Source: Thalassoglobus neptunius
GTDB lineage: Bacteria > Planctomycetota > Planctomycetia > Planctomycetales > Planctomycetaceae
Length of the DNA: 64,000 nucleotides
Reading direction: 5' to 3'
Assembly (NCBI RefSeq): GCF_007859735.1
Contig: NZ_SIHI01000001.1
Coordinates: 2,136,119 to 2,200,118 of the forward strand
Shown: positions 46,528 through 54,897 of the stretch, in pieces
Layout of the letters: every line of letters begins with the position of its first letter
How positions within the stretch are numbered: the first letter of the stretch is position 1
The notes under the pieces: generated by a model
Seen by the model: the letters and a program-made list of their open reading frames with translations, nothing else
Database searches by the model: none
What the model was told of the DNA's origin: nothing
Program-made: the position numbers and the translations under genes

Positions 46528-47955
46528 ATGTTTCGCTTGACCACATGTTTCACGGCAATGCTTATGCTTGTCGGAATCGCCAACACGACGTTCGGCCAGG
46601 ATCCGGGACCGGATCTCGAAGCAGTTAAAGAACAAGCTGACGATGCTTACCGACAAAGGAACTTTCCGCAGGCAATTCAATTGTCCAATCAGGTTCTGGC
46701 CAAACAGCCTCAGGACCATGTTGCTCTCTATCTTCGCGGGAGTGCACAAGTTGAGATGGGAATTCTGACAGGTGATGCCGACATGCTTCGCCGAGGAATT
46801 GCCGATGCTCGCAACGCCATTCGATTCGAAGAAAATGGCAAGCCCGAGTATTATCTTCCGTATATCTACGGAATGAGTCATCTCGCCGATGTCGAAGAGA
46901 AAAAGGCTCACGCTCAAACTGCCAAAACTGTGGCAGAGTCGGTGCTTGAGCGCGAGGATCTCACCGCTGAGCAACAGGCAAACTTGCTCTACCAACGGGC
47001 ACAGGCGAACATGCGTCTTCAAGACAACGCCGCTGCTGAAAGAGATTTGAAACAAGCGATTCAAGTCTCTCCGAAACACACCGCAGCCCATATGGCATTG
47101 GCGGAGTTTGCAGCCCGAACGAAAAGCCCCGCAGAAGCGATTGCCGCTTTCTCAAGCGTCGTCCAGTCGTTTCCTGAGAACCCAGTCGCGTGGAACAATC
47201 GCGGGATGTTCCTGCAGTCCCAGGGAAAGACTGCTGAAGCCATTCAGGACTTCACTCAGGCGATCAAGCTGAACGGTCGCTTCATTCCTGCGTATATCAA
47301 TCGTGGATTTGCCCATCTGGAAGCTGGCGATTCCGCAGCTGCCGAAGCGGCTTTAAGTGAAGTCCTCACAATTGATCCATCTCAGGTCGGAGCATTGAGT
47401 CTGCGGGCGACAGCGAGACTGAATCAGAACAAGGCAGCAGAAGCACTTCAGGACTATCAACGCGTCGCCGAGATGGCACCTGAGAATCCAATGTCGCATG
47501 CGGATCTCGGATTCGCACAGTTCTTCTCCGGAGATTTCGCCGGGGCGTTTGATTCGTTCAACAACGCACTTCGCATTCAACCTGACATGCGTTTCGTGTT
47601 GCCATGGAAACTGGCGAGTGCCATTCGAGCGAGCAAGTACCAGCAACAGGACTATCAGGCCATTATTTCGAAACCTGCCGAATCGCGTGACTGGATCGAT
47701 ACTCTCGTGCTGTTCCAACTCGGTCAGGTCGATGCCCAGTCACTCTTGAAGGCTGCCCATCCCGATGACAAAGACGCACGAGCCGCTCAGTTGTGTGAAG
47801 CTTACTACTTCATCGGAATGGAACTTCTTCGACGAGATCGACAGAAGGATGCAGTGGCTTACTGGAAGCAGTCGATTCGCTCGGAATTGCCACGGCTTTC
47901 AGCCTATCGCGGAGCCGTTTTCGCACTGAAAAACTCCGGAGCGAGCACTCAGTAG
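46528..47955 (+). CDS. Secreted tetratricopeptide-repeat protein
   Basis: The start at 46528 has GGGAGGA before it, and the N-terminus is a signal peptide ending NTTFGQ. Most of the 475-residue protein is made of TPR helices: the pattern A-x-x-A-x-x-x-F/Y-x-x-A-I/L-x-x-x-P repeats about nine times from residue 25 to 380. TPR proteins hold partner proteins together; none can be named. It ends in a strong terminator and so forms its own transcription unit. Confidence 0.85.
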   Translation: MFRLTTCFTAMLMLVGIANTTFGQDPGPDLEAVKEQADDAYRQRNFPQAIQLSNQVLAKQPQDHVALYLRGSAQVEMGILTGDADMLRRGIADARNAIRFEENGKPEYYLPYIYGMSHLADVEEKKAHAQTAKTVAESVLEREDLTAEQQANLLYQRAQANMRLQDNAAAERDLKQAIQVSPKHTAAHMALAEFAARTKSPAEAIAAFSSVVQSFPENPVAWNNRGMFLQSQGKTAEAIQDFTQAIKLNGRFIPAYINRGFAHLEAGDSAAAEAALSEVLTIDPSQVGALSLRATARLNQNKAAEALQDYQRVAEMAPENPMSHADLGFAQFFSGDFAGAFDSFNNALRIQPDMRFVLPWKLASAIRASKYQQQDYQAIISKPAESRDWIDTLVLFQLGQVDAQSLLKAAHPDDKDARAAQLCEAYYFIGMELLRRDRQKDAVAYWKQSIRSELPRLSAYRGAVFALKNSGASTQ

Positions 47956-48044
47956 TCTCAGTGATTGATTGTGAGGACTGATGAAAGCAGCTAGCGAGTG
48001 ATCACTCGCACGTTCTCAGTCTTCTGCAATCATCGACGTAAATC

Positions 48045-48083
48045 AACAGCCCGCTTTTCGACTTCGAAAGGCGGGCTGTTTTC
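48045..48083 (+). terminator. Intrinsic terminator after the TPR gene
   Basis: AACAGCCCGC (48045-48054) pairs with GCGGGCTGTT (48071-48080), and the stem continues inward with TTTCGA/TCGAAA around a two-base loop. TTTT precedes CG on the plus strand. It lies about 90 bp after the TPR stop. Confidence 0.8.
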
Positions 48084-48170
48084 GTTCTCTGAGGAGTCAA
48101 TGAGGATTCGATCGATCAATCGGAACTGCTGAAAACCTGCACTGAAGGCTTACTAATTCGTGAAGGCTTA

Positions 48171-49355
48171 CTATTCCTGGTAATCGATCTCGATGACTCC
48201 GTCGTCGATCATTGACTGCGCATGTTTCATCGCTTGCTTGAGCCTCGCTTGCTGTTTTGCACTCAGCTCGTCTTTCTGACACCGTTCGAGCCTCTTCTTC
48301 GCGGCGCTGGGACGGTCTTCGACATAGACGAGAATTTCGGCGACTTCGAGAAGAGCAGAAGAGTGATTCGGGTGGCTGTTGAGAAACCGATTGTAGATTT
48401 CCATCGACTTCTTCATCGCACTGGCGCGACGCAATCCACGGGCAAGAAGAAGCAGTTGTTCACTGCTGGGGGACCAATCCGGCAATCGCGATTGAAGGCG
48501 CAACAGTTCCATGTAAGCGGCTTGAGCTTTCGAGTTTTCGAGGAGTCTTGCAAACCGCTTCGGCGAGGCTTTGATGAAATTCGATGAAGAGTTCGCTACT
48601 TCGGGGCGAACTCTTTTCGCTGTCTTGGTCGATTTCCGACGGCGGTGCGCATCTTGAAACTGCTCGGAAAGATATTCGTCGCTGTTCGGTGTTTGTCCGG
48701 AGACGTAGGAAAGCAAATCCCAACCTTCGCAGTCGACGAGTTTCAGTTGAAGGTACGCAAACCCGACGATGGCACCAACCGCTCCGCCCAGCAGGTGCAG
48801 CCACTCGCTGTAAGCGAAATCACCAAGCACCAGCGCGAAGAGCAGCGATGTCGCCAACATGAGGAGTGAGTAGGCCACAATCGAAATCTCGAACACGCCG
48901 ACAAACCGGAAGAAGACCCAGTAGAAGACGGTTAACTCGTTCGCGGGAGCCCAGATCAGAGTGATGACCATCAGCCCGTAGATGATCGCCGAGGCTCCAA
49001 ATGAAATGAGCTGATCGGAATAGATCAACTGTTCCACGAAACATTCGACAACTCCAATTCCCAAATAGAGCGGAATGAATTGCATCCATCCGATTTTGCC
49101 TTCAATGATAATCCCGAAGCCCCACAGGAAGATCATATTGAATAGCAAATGAAAGAAGCCCCCGTGCACGAAGTTGGAAGTGATCCACTGAAAGGGAGTC
49201 AATCCACTGCTGTGCTGCAATCCATACCGCTCGATCGCGGTTTCGATATTGCCCCCAATCACCAGATAAATGGCGACATTCAAGACGATGAGCGCCAACG
49301 TCCCGATCGGGCGGTAATAGATAGGGGCGTCGGTTGAAATAGGGATCAGAATCAT
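48171..49355 (-). CDS. Rhomboid intramembrane serine protease with a helical C-terminal region
   Basis: The 394-residue protein has about six membrane helices in its first 215 residues. The catalytic serine sits in SFGASAIIYG near 120 and the histidine in HLLGGAVGAIVG near 190; the HGGFFHLLFNM tract is the usual first-helix motif. A polar linker follows, then about 150 residues of TPR-like helices. Rhomboids cleave membrane proteins within the bilayer. The soluble tail may choose substrates. Single gene between two convergent or divergent neighbours. Confidence 0.88.
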   Translation of the reverse strand: MILIPISTDAPIYYRPIGTLALIVLNVAIYLVIGGNIETAIERYGLQHSSGLTPFQWITSNFVHGGFFHLLFNMIFLWGFGIIIEGKIGWMQFIPLYLGIGVVECFVEQLIYSDQLISFGASAIIYGLMVITLIWAPANELTVFYWVFFRFVGVFEISIVAYSLLMLATSLLFALVLGDFAYSEWLHLLGGAVGAIVGFAYLQLKLVDCEGWDLLSYVSGQTPNSDEYLSEQFQDAHRRRKSTKTAKRVRPEVANSSSNFIKASPKRFARLLENSKAQAAYMELLRLQSRLPDWSPSSEQLLLLARGLRRASAMKKSMEIYNRFLNSHPNHSSALLEVAEILVYVEDRPSAAKKRLERCQKDELSAKQQARLKQAMKHAQSMIDDGVIEIDYQE

Positions 49356-49490
49356 CGATCAATTCACCCGGACGCGATAGCGAAATCCTTGCGATGTTGA
49401 CTCCCCGCAAGTGAGAGGAATCCTTCCGCTCTCACCAGAAATCAGACCGACTTCAAAAAGAAACGTCTTCCGGATCAATTCCGGCAGACG

Positions 49491-50141
49491 TCATAGCTCT
49501 CTCGGGAAGCTTTCCTTAAGGATTGGAACGAGATGCCTGAGACATTCGATCAAAATCTCTCCGTGGATTCCCGCGCAATCAACGTGTTTGACGACATCCT
49601 TGTAATAGTTGAGAACCGGAGCTGTCTCCCGATGATAAACTTCGAAACGTTTTCGAGTGACCGATTCGCTCGCGTCATCGATCCGGTTTTCGAGCACCGC
49701 CCGGCGTCGAATCCGGTCAATCATCGCCTCTTCATCCTTGCAGTCAAAGTGAAGCAGAGCTTTGACGTCCACGTAATCTTTCAGCATTTCACATTGCTGA
49801 ACGGTGCGAGGCAGACCGTCGAGCAGCAGAAGCTGGTCGCGCGGTCGAAATCGCTCTGCTGCTCTTTGAGCTTCCAACCAGTTCAGAAAAATCCGGATCG
49901 TCAAATCGTCAGGAGCAAGTTCTCCTCGGGCGCTATATTCGCGAACGATCTGTCCCTCTTCGGATTTCAGATCGAGTTTGCGGAAAATCACTCCACTGGA
50001 GAGATGAAAGAATCCGGGCACATTCGTCAGGATCTCGCCCTGAGTTCCTTTTCCGGCTCCGGGGACTCCAAAGATCAAGGCTGCTGGATAAGGGTAACCT
50101 CGCTTACTCTTGGAAACCGGCTTTACTTCAACAGATGACAT
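49491..50141 (-). CDS. Adenylate kinase-like nucleoside monophosphate kinase with a short LID
   Basis: The 216-residue protein has P-loop GVPGAGKGTQ near residue 25, LSSGVIFR at the NMP-binding site, LLLDGLPRT and RIDDASE with the following RFEVYHRETAPV. The LID of most bacterial adenylate kinases, about 40 residues with a zinc or hydrogen-bond cluster, is replaced by a few residues before RIDD. This resembles short-LID UMP/CMP-type kinases. It may be a paralogue of the housekeeping adk. Substrate is uncertain. Confidence 0.83.
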   Translation of the reverse strand: MSSVEVKPVSKSKRGYPYPAALIFGVPGAGKGTQGEILTNVPGFFHLSSGVIFRKLDLKSEEGQIVREYSARGELAPDDLTIRIFLNWLEAQRAAERFRPRDQLLLLDGLPRTVQQCEMLKDYVDVKALLHFDCKDEEAMIDRIRRRAVLENRIDDASESVTRKRFEVYHRETAPVLNYYKDVVKHVDCAGIHGEILIECLRHLVPILKESFPREL

Positions 50142-50261
50142 TACAGCTTTCTTCTTGAGTTCGGCGACAGCTGCTGAACTGGCAACTGGGCATCACAGTT
50201 CGAATGCGAGCGGCAAACGCGAACAAGTTACTCCATCAGGTTGGAGAATGCGATCGAAGAA

Positions 50262-51185
50262 TTATCGCTGCAATCGGCTTCGTCGATCAACCCAGGGGTC
50301 ATTGATCGACTTCAACCGGTTATCAAGAAAGGTCAGGATCGGGGTATAAGCGATTTCGATACGTTGTTGAAGAAGGCCAATTCCGCTGTCTTTCAAACGA
50401 GGTTCCAGAAAAACCGCTCGATCCTCATTGGCTTTGACGACTGCGAACGTATTGAAGATGGCTTTTGCGTTTCGGTAGTTTTGCGTATCGTCTTGTCCAA
50501 CGATCACCATCAATGAGATGTTCATTCTCGGATTCTTCAGGAATCCGATCGCTCGATTCGAATGCACTTTTCCTGCACTCGTCTTCGGAGAAATCATGAC
50601 GATTGCCCGCACGTCTTGTCCTCGCGGTGTTCGTTCCGCAGGAATTGCGTGGTCGTCGAATGGCTTTCGCTTCCAGTCAAACTCTGCAAAACCAGCGGCG
50701 ATCGGGGCACCCAACCCACTGCCAATTACGCCTAGCTTGCGCATGTTCAGCTTTTGTTCCTGATGCAGCGTGAAGATGAATTCCTTCACAGCTTCGAGAT
50801 CGCCGAGAACCATTCTCTCATAATCCGTCGGACGAATTGGCTCTTCCCGGCCTTCGATGACGCTTTCTCCGGACTTTCGGAGATCGACCGTGATGACTGC
50901 ATATCCACGTTGTTGCAATTCAGCTGGCAGGGTTTTCGGCGCATTTCGCGGACCAGCCCCCTTATCCCAGGCGATTCGGGTTTCTTCCAGATCGGGAACG
51001 ATCACGACGACAGGGGCATCTTTCGGGGGACCGGCGTCGGGGTTCGCTGGGAAATAGGTAATGTGGATTGGAAAACGGTCTCCGACTGCCTCGAGAGCTA
51101 CAGCCGTCGATCCGTCTTGGGCACTGCAAATCCCATGGAAAGAGAGTCCAACGATGAGTGCCAGGGCCAACTTTGATCGCATCAT
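50262..51185 (-). CDS. Secreted alpha/beta hydrolase-fold protein lacking a clear catalytic serine
   Basis: The 307-residue protein begins with a signal peptide (MMRSKLALALIVGL, ending ICSAQ). The core follows the alpha/beta hydrolase order: VVVIVPDLEE, YAVITVDLRKSGES, KLGVIGSGLGAPIAAGFA and MVIVGQDDTQNY. At the elbow the pattern GSGLG puts glycine at the nucleophile position. There is also no clear late histidine. It may be a binding protein or a pseudoenzyme. The start is at ATG 51185. Confidence 0.65.
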   Translation of the reverse strand: MMRSKLALALIVGLSFHGICSAQDGSTAVALEAVGDRFPIHITYFPANPDAGPPKDAPVVVIVPDLEETRIAWDKGAGPRNAPKTLPAELQQRGYAVITVDLRKSGESVIEGREEPIRPTDYERMVLGDLEAVKEFIFTLHQEQKLNMRKLGVIGSGLGAPIAAGFAEFDWKRKPFDDHAIPAERTPRGQDVRAIVMISPKTSAGKVHSNRAIGFLKNPRMNISLMVIVGQDDTQNYRNAKAIFNTFAVVKANEDRAVFLEPRLKDSGIGLLQQRIEIAYTPILTFLDNRLKSINDPWVDRRSRLQR

Positions 51186-51529
51186 GGGGTTGTGCTTTGT
51201 CTGGAGTTGGAAATTGAATAGAACAATTCGTTTGCGGCATTCCGGACGTGAGAACCAGTCCGTATTCGCAACGAACATGACTGATTGGTTGAATACCTCT
51301 CTTCAAGTCTAAATCTCAAAGCAAGATCGGTCAATTCGTTGATCGATCGATCACGACGTCAGGGGCGATCTGAACGTTTTGAATCCCTATCAGACTTCTT
51401 ATCGGAAACGTTGAACACGATCGAGCGGATGGCATTTCCTCCATCTTTCTTGAAGCGAAAGAAACTCCAACTTTGATTCTTCTGCAAAATCGATCAAACT
51501 GGTCGACCACACTGTGGAAGGAATTCGGA
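51186..51529. other. 344-bp gap between divergent genes; no gene seen
   Basis: It should hold promoters of the secreted hydrolase-fold gene and bioD. The bioD frame stays open upstream to 51473 but without similarity. I see no coding frame or strong hairpin. No BirA operator can be recognised by eye. Confidence 0.4.
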
Positions 51530-52237
51530 ATGCGTGGACTTTTGATAACCGGAACGGACACCGACGCGGGAAAAACTTACGTCTCGTGCGAAATCATTCG
51601 CCAGCTCCGAGCTCTCGGGCATCGAGTCGGGGCGTATAAACCGGTCTGTTCCGGGGCAACGATCCGGGAAAATCAGGAGGTCGTCTGGGAGGATCTCGAA
51701 CAACTCTCGTCTGTGATCGGAGCAGAGTACGAGAAGAATCTGATCTGTCCGCAGAGATTTCATGCGGCGCTCGCTCCGCCGGTCGCAGCCCGTGAGGAGG
51801 GATCGAAAGTCGATTCCGAGACGCTCTATGCCGGTCTCCGCGACTGGTCGAATCGGGTCGAAGCGGTTGTCGTCGAAGGAGTGGGAGGATGGTTTTGCCC
51901 TATCTCGGAAACGGAGACGATCGCCGATTTTGCGAAGCAGCTGCGATTTCCCGTTCTTCTGGTGATCGGACACAAACTCGGTGCTATTAATCATGCAATC
52001 CTCACGATTGAAGCAATCCGAACCTCGGGGCTTGACCTGGTTGGAATTGTCCTGAACGATATGAGCGGACAAAGTACGGTCTGTCTTTCCGATAACCAGG
52101 AACAAATCTTAAGATTTGCGCCGGTTCCGGTCGTCGGAAACGTAGAGTTTCAAGGTCGCCTGGAGTGGCAACGTCCGACGGATTGGACCACCGCCGATTT
52201 GTGGAAACGGATCACCGGCCCCCCGACCGACACCTGA
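51530..52237 (+). CDS. bioD: Dethiobiotin synthase
   Basis: BioD closes the ureido ring of dethiobiotin with ATP and CO2. The 235-residue protein starts MRGLLITGTDTDAGKT, where GTDTDAGKT is the family P-loop. YKPVCSG, HAALAPPVAA and VVVEGVGGW follow in order. GGAAGGA lies seven bases before the ATG at 51530. No bioA, bioF or bioB is in view, so biotin genes are dispersed. Confidence 0.92.
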   Translation: MRGLLITGTDTDAGKTYVSCEIIRQLRALGHRVGAYKPVCSGATIRENQEVVWEDLEQLSSVIGAEYEKNLICPQRFHAALAPPVAAREEGSKVDSETLYAGLRDWSNRVEAVVVEGVGGWFCPISETETIADFAKQLRFPVLLVIGHKLGAINHAILTIEAIRTSGLDLVGIVLNDMSGQSTVCLSDNQEQILRFAPVPVVGNVEFQGRLEWQRPTDWTTADLWKRITGPPTDT

Positions 52238-52368
52238 TGGATCTGAGACTCAGACCATCAAACACCCATACAATAATACTGGCTTGAGGCGATTGGCCTT
52301 TCACCCTCCCCGAAATCCTACCCACCACGACGCACCCTGATCGTTCAGAGTAAAAATTGGACTCTCGC

Positions 52369-53523
52369 ATGTCATCACGAGACGAAACCCCGAACTTCGA
52401 CTGGTTGGAATCACAACGCGACACAATTGCTGACGAATCGAAGACGCCTTTTCCCTCAATGGACGACTCTGAGGCCACAGAGTCACTGGAGGAAAATGAA
52501 GCGGAAATTTCGGCAATCATCGACGACGAAGATTCGCCCGAAAGTGATGAGTCGATTCATAACCCGCTGCCAGATCCAGAGTTCAATGTTTCGGACGGAA
52601 CAACTCTGATCATGAAAGGCAAAGCCGAGTCGGAAGATGATTCCGATCCGTCGATTCGGGAAATGTCGACCACGGACCAAACGATCGTTCTCGGGAGAGA
52701 AAGAGAAACCTTCGCCGATCCCCACGAAACGAAAGCTGATATGGAAACGTCAACGGATCAGGAATCGGTCGAGCCCCAACCTGCCTCCCCACCGCCGAAG
52801 GTAGAAGTCGAAGCCTCATCACGACTTCCGTTCATGATCCTCGTCAGCTACGCGAGTTTGATCACAATTATTGCTCTTTTCCTGGCGCTCAGTTCCGGTC
52901 GATCGCATCAGTTAGAGAGCCTGCCGGATGTCGCACCGGAACCGATTCAGGAACTTTCCTATGTCGCTCCCAAGGAACAACTTGCGCCCGGCCACACATT
53001 GCAAATTGGCGAGAAACAACGCTTCGGAAATCTGCTCGTCGAACCGATTCGTGTGGTCATCGAGCCAATCGAATTCACTCACTATTCCGGGGAAGAGTCA
53101 CGGACGCGAGAACCATCGAAGCCAGTGATGAAGCTCTTTCTGAAGTTCACGAATGTCTCCGATGATCAGGAAATCGCCCCGTTCGACCGAAATCTGACGC
53201 TTCGCTGGGTCAGAAGTTCGGATCAGGGCGAGTACTCCAACTACTATCTTTTCAACACTCAGTCCGCCGCCGATGCGAAGGCTCCGCCCGTATTGACTTA
53301 TCACCTCACGAGTTCGAGCGACTGGGACATGAAAGACCAGCAACTCGGCAAAGTGCTGCAGCCGGGAGAATCGTTCGTGACCTATCTAGCGTCCAGCGAG
53401 GACGGAATCGACAGCCTTTCCGGCGAAGTCGCCTGGAGGTTCCAGTTTCGGAAAGGGTTTTCCCCAGCGGGAAACGGCGTGACGACACTCGCAGATGTCG
53501 TCTTTAACGCGGACAGCGTGTAA
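52369..53523 (+). CDS. Single-helix membrane protein with acidic N-terminus, unknown function
   Basis: The 384-residue protein has about 150 very acidic, serine-rich residues without cysteines, one membrane helix at about 153-175, and a 200-residue domain with strand patterns. That last domain resembles the extracytoplasmic DUF4352-type Ig fold in outline. A TTG at 52357 could also start it. The order of acidic linker, helix and outer domain is the same as in the zinc-ribbon protein at 33.4 kb. I cannot name a function. Confidence 0.65.
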   Translation: MSSRDETPNFDWLESQRDTIADESKTPFPSMDDSEATESLEENEAEISAIIDDEDSPESDESIHNPLPDPEFNVSDGTTLIMKGKAESEDDSDPSIREMSTTDQTIVLGRERETFADPHETKADMETSTDQESVEPQPASPPPKVEVEASSRLPFMILVSYASLITIIALFLALSSGRSHQLESLPDVAPEPIQELSYVAPKEQLAPGHTLQIGEKQRFGNLLVEPIRVVIEPIEFTHYSGEESRTREPSKPVMKLFLKFTNVSDDQEIAPFDRNLTLRWVRSSDQGEYSNYYLFNTQSAADAKAPPVLTYHLTSSSDWDMKDQQLGKVLQPGESFVTYLASSEDGIDSLSGEVAWRFQFRKGFSPAGNGVTTLADVVFNADSV

Positions 53524-53594
53524 CGCTCGTACCGGTTTCCCATCATGTTCAGACGGCGGATTTTCCTGCCCTCAGAATTGAGATCTTCTTTGGG

Positions 53595-53623
53595 TTGCCG
53601 AGACACAGCTTCGTAAGTAAATT
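53595..53623 (+). promoter_or_regulatory. Candidate sigma-70-type promoter of tRNA-Leu
   Basis: TTGCCG (53595-53600) and TAAATT (53618-53623) are 17 bases apart and match the -35 and -10 consensus at four of six positions each. The tRNA starts 12 bases after the -10, as expected for a short tRNA leader. Confidence 0.45.
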
Positions 53624-53634
53624 ACCCCTCCCAA

Positions 53635-53720
<86 letters not shown>

Positions 53721-53726
53721 CTAATG

Positions 53727-53766
53727 AAAAAGGACTTCTCACCGAATCGTGAGAAGTCCTTTTTTG
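53727..53766 (+). terminator. Intrinsic terminator of tRNA-Leu
   Basis: A perfect 16-bp stem, from AAAAAGGACTTCTCAC at 53727-53742 to its complement at 53749-53764, encloses a CGAATC loop and runs into a T-run to 53766. It lies seven bases after the tRNA. Its symmetrical A and T flanks could also stop leftward transcription, including that of the HD-GYP pair. Confidence 0.93.
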
Positions 53767-53931
53767 TGTCTTGAGAGTAGTGAAGATTGCGATCAGTGAA
53801 GATTGTTGTGTGCGAAAGTTTTGAGGGTGATTCGATGTGATGCGATGGGGGTGGTTGCTCCCTCACAACCTTGAAAGCGAATTTGCTGGGTTTGGGAAGT
53901 GTCTTGTTGGCGGTTTCTTCCGGAAGATGTC

Positions 53932-54897
53932 TTACACAGGTGAGGAGGCTTCGGCGGGTTGGAAGACCACCATTTCGTAGAGGCTGGAATCGAGTGAGAC
54001 GGTCGTTGTGATTTCTTCGAGGGTGTTCACGACGGCGACATCGTGGCTTGACTCGCAGTCCTGTCGGATTTCGTCGATCGCTTCTTCCGGGGTGACTGTG
54101 ACGGAGCTGAGATTCTGCTGAGTCAATTCGACGAACCGTCTGGTGATTCGCAGGATTCTCGCACCGATGGGGACGTTTCCGGTATCGGACTTTTCCAAGT
54201 TGCTTGTTTGGAGCAGAACCAGTGGGAAGGCTCCGTTCAGGGCTGATCCGAGTGACTTCACGAGTTCGGTTCCATGGAAAGTGCTTTCGCTGGTTTCTCC
54301 GAGATCTTCCAGTCCACCCACAGCCTGCTTGATGACTCGCGAGGTGATTTCAATATTCGACAGATCCATCAAGAGTGCGGCGACGCGAACGTCGTCCACT
54401 TCGCGTGGAGACAATCGCATTCGAATCGCTACTTGTTCAGCCAGGCGGTCGACTCGTTCAGAACGACTATGAAGATCCGGGTTGGCACTTTGCAGGTACC
54501 GTGAAAGGACTTCGACGACACCAACGTGTGCTTCGTGAAGTTCGAAGGCTCTCGCGTTTCGGTCTTCGTTCAGAGTCCCGACCATGATCGCTGTCAGTCC
54601 GAGAACGGCTCCCCAGACGAGAACACTTAAGCCGATGGTGAGAGGTGAATAGTCGAACGAGAACCGATACAGATCGAGAGTGATGACGAGTGTCGCAACG
54701 ACAACCGAGAGTAGCGACAGAACTCCGGCGCGATAACGCCCGAGAAAGAATCCTGCGAGGACAACCGGGAGGAAGAACAAGTTGAGAACGACCACTTGAG
54801 ACTGCTCGATCGAAAACAGGATTGCTCCCAGCCCGAGCACAGTCATCACCAGAAAAATCTCAAAGAATCGTTCGTTTCCGCGGTGCCCGGGATTCAT
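53932..54897 (-). CDS. Membrane protein with a degenerate HD-GYP domain
   Basis: The 321-residue protein has about four membrane helices in residues 10-110, then an HD-GYP-like helical domain from about 125. LHSRSERVDRLAEQVA and AALLMDLSNIEI follow the active family's spacing, but the HD histidine is methionine and the HHE...GYP block is missing: the stretch reads LLQTSN. A later tract VPIGARILRI matches the usual IPLAARI. It is probably not a c-di-GMP phosphodiesterase. It overlaps the active HD-GYP gene by four bases and follows it in the transcript. Confidence 0.75.
   Translation of the reverse strand: MNPGHRGNERFFEIFLVMTVLGLGAILFSIEQSQVVVLNLFFLPVVLAGFFLGRYRAGVLSLLSVVVATLVITLDLYRFSFDYSPLTIGLSVLVWGAVLGLTAIMVGTLNEDRNARAFELHEAHVGVVEVLSRYLQSANPDLHSRSERVDRLAEQVAIRMRLSPREVDDVRVAALLMDLSNIEITSRVIKQAVGGLEDLGETSESTFHGTELVKSLGSALNGAFPLVLLQTSNLEKSDTGNVPIGARILRITRRFVELTQQNLSSVTVTPEEAIDEIRQDCESSHDVAVVNTLEEITTTVSLDSSLYEMVVFQPAEASSPV

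Noticed and set aside
52242-52254. Palindrome TCTGAGACTCAGA just after bioD
   Set aside because: It is short, lacks a T-run and overlaps the 3' end region; nothing supports a function.
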